Source: Harmothoe impar (lineage: Eukaryota > Annelida > Polychaeta > Phyllodocida > Polynoidae). From it: a stretch of DNA of 64,000 bases. Of the stretch, positions 24,274 through 33,779 are shown piece by piece (within the stretch, counting starts at the first letter, position 1; every line of letters starts with the position of its first letter). Position numbers and translations under genes: made by a program. The stretch covers positions 45,675,523 through 45,739,522 of the forward strand of contig OX381717.1 of assembly GCA_947462335.1 (NCBI GenBank), in the 5' to 3' direction. The notes under the pieces are model-generated. The model ran no database searches. It was not told where the DNA came from and was given only the letters and a program-made list of their open reading frames with translations.

Positions 24274-24576
24274 GGCCAAATAAAAAAAAAGGTTTGTTTC
24301 AGGTAACATGGGAAGAAACTCTAGGGTCGGTAGGTCGGACTTTTTTTTTTTTTTTTCTTTTTTTTACAGCTCCTCTAGATACCCTAAAATCGACCCAAAA
24401 CTGTAAAAATGGGATTAGTTTTTCCCAAAAGTTTTGTGAACCTAAATTTGACCCGAGAAAGTCTAAAAATATAAAAATGTCTTCAAAATTGCATAAAAAA
24501 ACATAGGGTCGGTCCTGTTTCGATAGGGTCGGTCGGGTGACCTGAAATAGGCCTAAACCTCTTTTTTTCTTTGGCC
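24274..24576. mobile_element. MITE with GGCC termini
   Basis: Imperfect terminal inverted repeats: GGCCAAATAAAAAAAAAGG ... TTTCAGGTAAC at the left and the complement GGCCAAAGAAAAAAAGAGG ... TTTCAGGTCACC at the right. The flanks suggest a 3-bp CAA duplication. No coding capacity. Confidence 0.6.
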
Positions 24577-25295
24577 CAAACACTATAAGGCCTAGACGGG
24601 ACTGGAGCTGGTTGTGGCGGCCCGCACTGATAAGAGCTGATAAGACTGTTACTTGTCTGTCCCCTATTTGTGCCCATCGTGGCATGTCTTATCAGTGGGT
24701 TTAACGGTTTAACCATAACTAGCGAAGTTTACCCAAAAAAGGGTAAAAAAATTGATTTTTTTTTTCAAAATTGTCAATCCCTTGTCAATAACTGTGGCAT
24801 CGATCAATTTGATGTCCATATTTTAAGCGGGATCTCAAGCCACAAACGTACACAGAGTGGCGCGAAACCCATTGCGAAACCGAAACCCCACTACCTACTG
24901 ATCCCTAGCGTGCATTCTTTGAACTAACTAGGGCCTACACCGCGTGGTCAAAGCGGTCAAAGTCGGAACTAACTTCCTGTCTGAAACTGAAAGCACGTTT
25001 TCACCTTGTCCAAATTCCTTCTCTGGTAAGAATTGAAGACTGTCATCACTAATGTTCTATATGAAAGGAATCTTTACACGTTGAAGTATTGAAGAGAGGA
25101 ATAGTGTCAGTTGTAGTTGCAGTTGTTGCTAGTTAAACACCACGAATTGAGCCGTTCTAGATAAGTCTTCATTTATCGCTCGTCCACCTAGGCGGGAGCA
25201 AATTGCTTCTCCCCGGCCCGTCCCCGGGACTTGTAGGCCCTATGCGCGCGGACGTGCCACCTCCCCGGGCCACCTCTAGGCAATGTGCCTCTAGA
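24577..25295. other. Non-coding host DNA
   Basis: No supported gene or repeat. Confidence 0.4.
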
Positions 25296-25376
25296 TGGGT
25301 AAAAATCGACACGGCGAGACGGCCGTTTTCAAAATCGACACGTGCGACACGGCCGTTTTCAAAATCGACGGACACA
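25296..25376 (-). repeat. GTGTCGATTTT minisatellite, cluster 2
   Basis: Three units of AAAATCGACACG(G) separated by GCGAGACGGCCGTTTTC, period ~28. This is the complement of the motif at 32770-32945. Confidence 0.6.
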
Positions 25377-25660
25377 TACCGGGTACATTTTGATAAGCCT
25401 AAGGGCCTAGTGTATTCTTAGGTGATGATCATCATGACATACGTGGTGGCTCAATGTGAGATATAGCCATTCCAGGATCATTGGCCTACGAGAAGATCAA
25501 CTGTATAAAAGATTATTTTCACCCTGGGTTAAGGAATATTGATAAAAACATATCAAACATGAACTTAAATCTTTTTGAATTACAGCGTGAAATGTCAGTT
25601 GTCGTAATGGACTTTACGCAGCCATGGGACTTTGGTGACGGCACCTTCATCATTGAGGGC

Positions 25661-25794
25661 TGTTGTGTTTGAAGTCACGTGGTTTATTGGTGAACGGGAT
25701 CATGTAGTAAGGCGAGTACAAACGTCGTAGGTGATGCCGTGCATGAGGTTATAAGGTAAACATCGTCATGGCGGACTATAGTGAGTACACAACA
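25661..25794 (-). repeat. 3' LTR of the Gypsy element
   Basis: 134 bp, identical to 30399-30532. On the minus strand the sequence just upstream of it is AGTGTGGAGGAG (25795-25806), a plausible polypurine tract. Confidence 0.95.
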
Positions 25795-26031
25795 CTCCTC
25801 CACACTTAATATATATGCTGGAATAAACATATGGTTAAACATCACCTTATTGGTGTCCATGAACTTAAAGTCTTTGAGTCTTTATCTCTTTGAGGATAAG
25901 TAGTATACTATAAGGAGTCTTTTATCTCTTTGAGGTTACTGATAACGATAACTCTTATCTTTATGTAATGTTACTTTAACATGAACAGTAGTGTCAGAAA
26001 CACAAATATATCAGTCTCTGAAATAGAACAG

Positions 26032-29000
26032 TTATTTAGGCACATAGTCATTGAACTTTGCTGGAGCCCTTCTAGGTCTCACAGATACACGTCTTGGGGA
26101 CGGCACTCTCGGTGGAGTAGCAACCACCTGGGGTGGAATAGCTCTAGGTGGTTCCTCATAGGTAACCACATCTTCCTGTGGCATGGCCGTAGCTGGCGTT
26201 TCAACAACTACAGGGTCATTACCACCTTTGGGTATATCACTTATGATATCCGTGATTGGCCTTTGCATAGGCCTGAGCTGTTCGTCATCAATGTCATCTT
26301 CGATGGTTTCGCCGGACTTTCGAAGATGGTCGACATGGACGTAACGGATGTTACGGCCGATTCGTACCAAGTACTGTACGGGACCCTTCCTAGACACTAT
26401 GGATCCTGGTACATACTTTACGTCGGTGCCTCGGCAGTTCTTTACACGTACTCTTTCTCCTTTCTCGAACTCTCTTAGCTGTGGCACTCGCTGGTCTCGA
26501 TACTCTATCATTTTGTCCTGTTTACCCTCCACCGTCACATGAAGGTCGGGTTTTATCATCGACAACCGCGTGTGAAGCTGTCTCTTGAGAAACAACTCGG
26601 ATGGGGACACCCCTGTCACCGAGTGAGGCGTCGAATTATACGACAGGAGGAAACTACACAGCTTTCTGTGAGTAGTCATGCCGGGTTTCTCGTCCAATGT
26701 ATGCCGCTTTAAGGCATTTTTCAGGGTCTGCACCGCTCGCTCTGCAAGTCCGTTGGACGCTGGATGGTAGGGAGCGGTCAAGGTATGTTTTATACCCTTG
26801 TTATGCAGGAACTCGCGAAACACTTCCGCGATGAATTGTGGGCCGTTGTCGCTCACAACCTCTCTTGGGAACCCGTTATGGGCGAACATCCGCTCCAGTA
26901 CCTCTATGGTCTTTTCTGCGGTCGTAGATTTCATGAGCACTACATCTAACCACTTTGAGTGTGCGTCTACTACCACTAGGAACATTTCAGATTTGTACTC
27001 TGCAAAGTCTATGTGCAGTCGGTCCCATGGCCTTTGAGGATATCGCCATGGATACATCGGAGATGCTGGTGGATCGTTCTTGAGACTCAGGCATGTTTTG
27101 CATGTTTTTATTAATGCTTCTATAGCATTGTCGATGCCGGGAAACCACAGGTAGCTACGAGCTAGTGCTTTCATGCGCACTATACCGACGTGCTCGATGT
27201 GTAGCTCTTCTAGCATTCGCTCCTGCAGTTTCTGTGGAATGATAACTCGCATACCCCACAGAAGACATCCTTGGTCACACGATAGCTCGTGTCGTCTGGT
27301 ATAAAATGGTAACAGTTCATCATCGTCAACATGGTTCGGCCAACCATTCATGGTGAACTCATACACTTTGGTGAGGATCCGATCTTTTCGGGTCGCTTCT
27401 TTGATGTCTCTGGCGTTGATCGGTAACTTGTCAGTGTGGCTAAAATAGTTCACTTCAGCTTCCATATTTTCTTTGGCTATGTCCACTGGTGCCCGACTCA
27501 GATAGTCGGCATTGGCATGATCCTCTGATCTTTTATATTTGACCTCATAGTTGTATGTCATCAGTATGAGAGACCATCTCTGCAGCCTCAGTGCTGCCAA
27601 CGTTGGCACATCCGTTTTCGGACCCAATATTTTGGTCAGTGGCTTATGGTCGGTCAACAGTGTGAATGACCTACCATACAGGTACTTGTGGAATTTCTTA
27701 ACTCCGAAGATAATGCCTAACGCTTCGCGTTCTATTTGGGCGTAGTTCCTCTCAGCTTTCGTTAGAGTCACTGACGCGTAGGCAATTGGTCGCTCCTCTC
27801 CGTTCTCGTCAACGTGTGACAGAACCGCACCAACTCCGTAAGGAGATGCGTCTGTCGCGAGGAGAAGCTCTTTGTTCACATCGTAATATGTTAACACTGT
27901 TTCACTTGTAAGGGCGTCTTTGACTTTCCCGAATGCCCCTTCGCACTCCTTTGACCACTTCCAGGGGACGTCATCTCGCAGGAGATTATTTAACGGAGCG
28001 AGAATTGTGGACAAATTCTTAACGAACCCACCATAGTAGTTGACCATCCCAAGGAATGTGCGAAGTTCTGAGACATCTTCTGGTGCTTTGGCGTCTTTTA
28101 CTGCGCTCACTTTTTCTGGTACGGGCCTACGACCCTCCTTGCTGATCACATGTCCGAGATATTGGACTTCGGGAGCCAAGAAGGAACACTTCTCCCGTTT
28201 CACTCGGATGTCATGCTTGTCTAGTCTTTGAAGTACCAGTTGGAGGCGCTTTAGGTGCTCGTCCTTTGTGGGAGCGGTTATCAGGATATCGTCTATATAG
28301 CAGCAAACACCAGGAATTCCTTGTAACACCTGGTCCATGATCCTTTGGAAGATGTGTGGTGCTGTCTTTACCCCATAGGGAAGCCTAGTAACTTCGTAAA
28401 GTCCTTGCAAAGTGTTGATGGTCAGGTACTTTCTTGACTTTTCCTCCACCACCACTTGCATGTAGGCACTAGACAGGTCCAGTTTCGTAAACTGGCTACC
28501 ACCCGCCAGTGTAGCGAATATATCCTCAGCTGTGGGTAGCGTATATGGTTGATCGACAACCGCACTGTTTATAGTCACTTTGTAGTCACCACACAACCTC
28601 ATCTGTCCATTATCTTTTGGAACCACTACTATTGGAGATGCCCAATCACTTCTTTCAATGCGGCGATAAACTCCACTCTCTTCAAGCCTATTTAGCTCCT
28701 TCTTTACACCGTCTGTGAGGTTATAGACAATGGAACGCGCCTTTTTGAACTTTGGCGTGGCATCTGGTTTTAACTCAATTGTCGCTTCAAAGCCCTTTAT
28801 CTCTCCTATCTCTCCTTTGAACACGGACTGATACTCATGCAGGAGCTGTTCCAGGGGCGTTGCATGTATCGCGAAGACATTTTCCCAGTCTATACGTATG
28901 GCTTTTAGCCAGGTCCGTCCGAATAACGGTGTACGGACGCCTTTCGCGATCACCAGCGGCAACTGTCTCTTTTGACCCTTGTACTCCACATGGACGTCGA

Positions 29001-30126
29001 TTTCACCGAGTAGCTCAACTTTGTGTCCGGTGTACGATTTTAAGTTGATAGAAGCTTCGCGTAACTCAAAATCGGGGAAGAATTCTTTGTAGTCGTCCTC
29101 ACCGACAATCGAAACCGCCGATGCCGTGTCTAAGGCAAATGTCATTTCGTTGTTTTCGACACGGGCATTCACTGTTATTTCTCCGTATTTTCCGCTTTTA
29201 ACTTCAAACAGTGATGCGTAACTGACCTCTTCCTCTTGTTTTTCGTCGTCATCGACGTAATGTGCACGGCCTTGGCCTCGCCCGCGACCTCTTCCGCGGC
29301 CACGGTATGGACGTGAGCTACCTCTCGACTGAGATTGACCTTGAGCAGACTTCGTTTTGCAAGCCTTGGCAATGTGTCCAATTTTATCACAGTTGAAACA
29401 CTTTTCCTTTTCGAATGGGCACCGGCCCTCGTGGTCGCCATCACAACGATAACACTTATTTTTAGTGCGGGCTTTTCCTTTGTTCTTGTAGCCCCCATGC
29501 TGAACCCGGTGGACATCATGGGTAGGCCCCATGAGCTGATTACCATGGTAAGCCGTGTCCATTGACGTGCCTATGTCTACGGCTTTCTCCCATGTCAACC
29601 CTGCCCCCAAGCCTAATAGTCTGTTTTTGATTGCAGGGGATCTCAACCCGGTAACCAGGCGGTTTCTTAGCCTCTTTTTGATTTGGTCTTCATCCCCAAA
29701 CCCGCAGTGTATACTGATTTTTTTTAGAGCCACTATATAGTCTGCGACAGACTCATTATCATCCTGTCTCCTCTCATCAAACTTGAAGCTCTCGATTAGC
29801 TCGTTGGACCCTGAGGTGTAATGGTTACTAATCAATGTTGTTAGCTGGGCATATGTTTTGGTCTCAATTTCAGCAGGGGCACACAATGCAACCAAAAGAT
29901 CCACAACCTCAGGTCCCACCATAGATATGAAGGCATCAATTTTTTCATCATTCTGGATTTTGTTTATTCTCATCCAAGCATTAAACCTTCTTTGATAATT
30001 AGCCCACTTTTCTTTATTGGGACTAAACTCTCCTATGGCACTCACAACATTCCTAGCTTCAGCCATATTTTCTAGATGTAGACTCCCAGCCTCAGATTCA
30101 AGATCACTTATTTCAGAGTCACTCAT
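26032..30126 (-). CDS. Gypsy Gag-Pol polyprotein
   Basis: A 1364-aa single ORF; the ATG at 30126 (MSDSEISDLESE) is the first Met. Order seen: Gag capsid-like region (1-200), two zinc knuckles around 225-260 (CYRCDGDHEGRC type and the perfect CFNCDKIGHIAKAC), an Arg/Gly-rich basic stretch, aspartic protease near 332 with DTA in place of the usual DTG/DSG, reverse transcriptase with YIDD near 608, RNase H with ATDAS near 758, integrase zinc-binding HHCC near 975-1012, and a catalytic DDE core (HIDF, SDNGPQF, GLAERAV, ~1040-1130). Gag and Pol lie in one frame, so no frameshift is needed. The pattern resembles the K02A2.6-like group widespread in marine invertebrates (from memory of the family). 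Intact, therefore possibly active. Confidence 0.95.
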   Translation of the reverse strand: MSDSEISDLESEAGSLHLENMAEARNVVSAIGEFSPNKEKWANYQRRFNAWMRINKIQNDEKIDAFISMVGPEVVDLLVALCAPAEIETKTYAQLTTLISNHYTSGSNELIESFKFDERRQDDNESVADYIVALKKISIHCGFGDEDQIKKRLRNRLVTGLRSPAIKNRLLGLGAGLTWEKAVDIGTSMDTAYHGNQLMGPTHDVHRVQHGGYKNKGKARTKNKCYRCDGDHEGRCPFEKEKCFNCDKIGHIAKACKTKSAQGQSQSRGSSRPYRGRGRGRGRGQGRAHYVDDDEKQEEEVSYASLFEVKSGKYGEITVNARVENNEMTFALDTASAVSIVGEDDYKEFFPDFELREASINLKSYTGHKVELLGEIDVHVEYKGQKRQLPLVIAKGVRTPLFGRTWLKAIRIDWENVFAIHATPLEQLLHEYQSVFKGEIGEIKGFEATIELKPDATPKFKKARSIVYNLTDGVKKELNRLEESGVYRRIERSDWASPIVVVPKDNGQMRLCGDYKVTINSAVVDQPYTLPTAEDIFATLAGGSQFTKLDLSSAYMQVVVEEKSRKYLTINTLQGLYEVTRLPYGVKTAPHIFQRIMDQVLQGIPGVCCYIDDILITAPTKDEHLKRLQLVLQRLDKHDIRVKREKCSFLAPEVQYLGHVISKEGRRPVPEKVSAVKDAKAPEDVSELRTFLGMVNYYGGFVKNLSTILAPLNNLLRDDVPWKWSKECEGAFGKVKDALTSETVLTYYDVNKELLLATDASPYGVGAVLSHVDENGEERPIAYASVTLTKAERNYAQIEREALGIIFGVKKFHKYLYGRSFTLLTDHKPLTKILGPKTDVPTLAALRLQRWSLILMTYNYEVKYKRSEDHANADYLSRAPVDIAKENMEAEVNYFSHTDKLPINARDIKEATRKDRILTKVYEFTMNGWPNHVDDDELLPFYTRRHELSCDQGCLLWGMRVIIPQKLQERMLEELHIEHVGIVRMKALARSYLWFPGIDNAIEALIKTCKTCLSLKNDPPASPMYPWRYPQRPWDRLHIDFAEYKSEMFLVVVDAHSKWLDVVLMKSTTAEKTIEVLERMFAHNGFPREVVSDNGPQFIAEVFREFLHNKGIKHTLTAPYHPASNGLAERAVQTLKNALKRHTLDEKPGMTTHRKLCSFLLSYNSTPHSVTGVSPSELFLKRQLHTRLSMIKPDLHVTVEGKQDKMIEYRDQRVPQLREFEKGERVRVKNCRGTDVKYVPGSIVSRKGPVQYLVRIGRNIRYVHVDHLRKSGETIEDDIDDEQLRPMQRPITDIISDIPKGGNDPVVVETPATAMPQEDVVTYEEPPRAIPPQVVATPPRVPSPRRVSVRPRRAPAKFNDYVPK

Positions 30127-30381
30127 TTGTAGATCAACACTTGTAGATATAGGGCCTAGCCTACACAATGCACAGTCACTTTTAGTTTCACAGATCTACT
30201 TTCAGTTTCAGGGACTTCACTTTTCACAACCAAGTTTTCACAGTGTATCAATGGAAGTTCATCCAATTTTGGTAGGAATGGCTTCTTGGCCTTTTTACTT
30301 AGCTTATAGTCGATTTCTGCAGGAGAATCACTTTTAGTGACAGCAAGAAAATCGACTTTTATGCGTGGATTCTTTCATCAA

Positions 30382-30396
30382 CATCCTCGTTCGCCA
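30382..30396 (-). promoter_or_regulatory. Primer-binding-like site
   Basis: TGGCGAACGAGGATG lies two bases inside the 5' LTR (30399-30532) on the element's sense strand. It begins TGG as expected for pairing to a tRNA CCA end; the tRNA could not be identified. Confidence 0.55.
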
Positions 30397-30398
30397 AA

Positions 30399-30532
30399 TG
30401 TTGTGTTTGAAGTCACGTGGTTTATTGGTGAACGGGATCATGTAGTAAGGCGAGTACAAACGTCGTAGGTGATGCCGTGCATGAGGTTATAAGGTAAACA
30501 TCGTCATGGCGGACTATAGTGAGTACACAACA
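30399..30532 (-). repeat. 5' LTR of the Gypsy element
   Basis: 134 bp, identical to the copy at 25661-25794. It contains CACGTG (in AGTCACGTGGTTT) that may act in its promoter. Short for a Gypsy LTR. Confidence 0.95.
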
Positions 30533-30643
30533 AGGGCAAAACAATCTATGTCAACAAAGCAACACTGGCAGGCCCGTATCCAGAGTTCCCTGTGGGGGGG
30601 GGACCTTAACCACAAAAGTGGACCAATTTTGAGAATCTGCATG

Positions 30644-30708
30644 GTCGCAAGCGAAGCGCAGCGAAGTCGCAAGCGAAGCGCAGCGAAGTCGCAAGCGAAG
30701 CGCAGCGA
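30644..30708. repeat. 22-bp tandem repeat, three copies
   Basis: GTCGCAAGCGAAGCGCAGCG plus AA, three times, the last followed by CC. It sits in a G-rich repeat with GGGGGCATGCCCCCC at about 30725-30740. Confidence 0.85.
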
Positions 30709-30969
30709 CCTCAGTAGGGGGGTCTGGGGGCATGCCCCCCCAGGAAATTTTTGAAATCAAGAAGGCAAATGGTGCATTTTGGTGGATTCTGAGTGCTAAG
30801 ATTGAACTAATGTGCAGCCATAAATCAGAGGCAAATCAAGGTTTTTCAGTAAGGGGGAGGCTACCTTCATCATATCCATTCTCCTCCTCCTATACTGATT
30901 TTCTCTCCCTCAAGGTAGTTTTCTTCTCCATACCTTCCCATCTCACATCTACAGCCTCACTCACAAATT

Positions 30970-31830
30970 CCCCCGGGGGGGGGGGCATTCCCTGTATGAT
31001 CTATAGTAACCATGTGCGTACACAAAATCCCGGGAAAGGGGTGCCTTTTGGGCCCCACTGGCGGGTCCGGCCGGACCCACCATTAGGGGTCCTTTTTGGG
31101 CCATTTTTTGGCAAAAGGGGTATGTTTTTAGGCCAAGAATATCCAACCCAAAAGTCAAAAAAATCCTGTTAAAAGGGGTATATTTTTCCTGGAATTTGGC
31201 CAAAATTTAGGGTGGTATCCCACCAAAAGGGGTCCAATTTTGCCCAGTTTATGTGGGTATCCCACTAAAAGGGTTCCACAGGGTACCCACACAAATTTCA
31301 TTTTCAAATTCCATGTGTTTTCCCTGAGCCACTGCAGAATTTCCCTGTGCTGTTTGTTTTGCATGCGCCCCCAGAAAATCTTGGAAAATCTAGAGCCAAG
31401 TAGTGCATTCTCATGCTTTTTGAGAATGGATCACACTCCCACCACCATTATGGTTTCAAAATGTTTTTCCCTGTGTGCAAAAATATTTGTCCATGTGTTT
31501 TCCCTGTGTTTTGGAAACATTTTCAAATTCCATGTGTTTCCCTGACAGGGAATCAATTTTTCCATTTTCCCTGTTATTCCATGTTTTCCCTGTTTGTGGG
31601 TACCCTGGTTCCAATTTTGGCCATCTTAAACTTAAAAGTATCCCTTAAAAAGGGGTTGATTTTGGCCAATTCAGGCTGGTGTCCCACTAAAAGGGGGCTG
31701 TTTTTTCACATGTTAGGGGGTAATCCCGCCAAAAGGGGGGTGTTTTGGTGGATTTTTGTCCCGGTAAAAGGGGTCCTAATTCAGGGTAATGTATGCACAA
31801 GGTATCCATAAATACGAGAGTGCCCCCCCC
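30970..31830. repeat. Degenerate AAAAGGGGT minisatellite
   Basis: More than ten units of AAAAGGGGT(C/A) followed by TTTTTGGCC-like sequence at irregular 30-60 base spacing, with TATCCCACCAAAAGGGG variants. The stretch 31300-31600 holds a sub-repeat of TTTTCCCTG / AAATTCCATGTGTTTCCCTG. No gene. Confidence 0.65.
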
Positions 31831-32194
31831 CCCCCCGGCAAATTCCCTCATGTTTCCTCCCCTGCCACTGGTTCTATTTTCTCTGTTTTCCCATTCCCCT
31901 CACTGAAAACACATGTATATACACAGAAAACTATGAAGTCCCCAAGGTCCTCTCATTTAGTCCCCATGCTACATATTGTATGCTAGAGATTGAGCCCCTA
32001 CAAGGAAAATAATAAACTACTTCTAGACAGACTTAGGGCTGGCAGTCCAAAATTATTCAACTTGAAGATGCTGTGCCTAGTTTGCAGGGAGCCACACTTT
32101 TCCACCGGGTCTGAAGTCCAGGGGACCATCAAATCAAAAGACCCACTGACATCCCAAAACATTCTGTCCCCGACTCCACCCAGGTCCATACATG

Positions 32195-32395
32195 TCCACC
32201 CTGGTCCCCCCCCCCAGGTCCAACCAATTTGTGTACCTGAAGACCTACGGTCCCGCTCCCTAAAGTTTCTGTCTGCCCAGGTCCCCCCCCCCCCCCCCAG
32301 GTCCAACCAATTTGTGTACCGAACGCTGAAGACCTACTGTCCTGCTCCCTAAAGTTTCTGTCTGCCCAGGTCCCCGCCCAGGTTCAACCATTTTG
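32195..32395. repeat. ~110-bp tandem duplication
   Basis: CAGGTCCAACCAATTTGTGT ... CCTAAAGTTTCTGTCTGCCC occurs twice plus a partial third, separated by poly-C. Confidence 0.75.
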
Positions 32396-32765
32396 CTGGT
32401 GGACTTTGGTTTGTGGCATCTACCCCCTATTGCCTTGTTTCTAGAAATAACCATTCACTGGGATATGGGGATGCATGTTGCCCTCGTCCCAAGTGGTGAA
32501 ACGCACCGATAAGAGCTGATCAAAAGGGTACATTTTTGTCTAAGCATTTTAGAATAAATGAAATACATAAAAAATGCTTGTTTCCATGGCACTGCTTCAT
32601 ATCCCTATATAAACCTATTGTCATGATGCTACATCCTAACACCAGATGTCACTAGTGAGGCATGATTGAGATCTAGCCTGTGATTTCACTACCTGTATGT
32701 ACTAACAGTTCTTTTATCTGATGAAAGAAATAAGGTCCTATACAGGTGCCTCTACATGGGTACCC
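32396..32765. other. Non-coding host DNA
   Basis: No supported gene or repeat. Confidence 0.4.
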
Positions 32766-32945
32766 GTATGTTTGACCATGTCACTGTGTCGATTTTTAGC
32801 AAAAGGGCCGTGTCGTTGTGTCGATTTTTATCCCATAGCATTAGTATACATTCTACTCCATGTGTTCACGTCCGTCGATTTTTAAAGGGGCCGTGTCGCC
32901 CGTGTCGATTTTTAAAGGCGCTGTGTCGCTCGTGTCAATTTAGAA
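32766..32945 (+). repeat. GTGTCGATTTT minisatellite, cluster 3
   Basis: Four to five units of GTGTCGATTTTTA followed by AAAGGGGCCGTGTCGC-type sequence; related clusters at 25296-25376 and 63345-63530. Confidence 0.6.
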
Positions 32946-33321
32946 AATTAAAATTATGGGACATATAGGTGATATCCATGGGATTCCCCTTTTATTTGAT
33001 ACCATGTTATGCCTGTTTTGTCGGGGGTGCTATGAAATTGCATTTCTAAGTCCCTTTTCTCACATTGGACCCCAGTCTATTGGCACACAGTCTCAACATT
33101 CTGAGACTAGATAGTCTGACATTTGGAAGATAGTCTCAAATAGCATAGTGTTGTAACAATCTCGCAACCGTCAGGCTAGTAGATACGTCAAGCTCGAGAC
33201 TTTCACATTGTGTCATAAAAGGTAATATGGTATTCTCCTCAATATGTACTATTAAGTCTTGTTGATAGTACGGGTAGTTTGTATTTATTTAAGATGACAG
33301 GAACAGTACAATAAGTACATT

Positions 33322-33370
33322 ACAAGTGAGGGCGCAAACAGATTCCATCTGTTTGCTAGCCCTCACTTGT
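33322..33370. repeat. Short hairpin
   Basis: ACAAGTGAGGGC-GCAAACAGAT pairs with ATCTGTTTGC-TA-GCCCTCACTTGT around a 3-base loop. Nothing else is seen between 32946 and 33780. Confidence 0.75.
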
Positions 33371-33779
33371 TTGAGAAGATACTGGATTTAATATTTATGC
33401 AGGGTTGTGTTAGGCATTTGGAGATGTGTTTGGGATTTATTTCAAAGTTAGTGAGGAAATTTGTTAACTTGATGAGGTTATAAATGACAACGAAGAAATT
33501 CCTTCTGTTATAATGGAAACTGGTTTTATTAATAATTATAAGGGCAGCAATGAATTGACTTGGATGAGGATTGATATATTGAAGAGTTCCTAGACTTTCT
33601 AAATGTGTAGTGGAATTCCTAGATATAGAGTTTTTAGACCCAATGATGAGTTAAGATAGACACATTGAAGAGTTCCTAAACATGTGGATGAGTTTCCTAG
33701 ATATGTGGAACAGTTTCTAGATGGGTTTCATGCCTGACTTGTATCTGAAGTTCCCTCTCATGAAGTCCATATTTAGAGG

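Larger units (their letters stand above)
25661..30532 (-). mobile_element. Complete Ty3/Gypsy LTR retrotransposon
   Basis: A 4872-bp element with two identical 134-bp LTRs beginning TGTTGTGT and ending ACACAACA, a 5-bp target duplication AGGGC (25656-25660 and 30533-30537), one gag-pol ORF, a primer-binding-like site and a purine tract. Identical LTRs and an open frame mean a young, perhaps mobile copy. No envelope gene. Confidence 0.97.
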
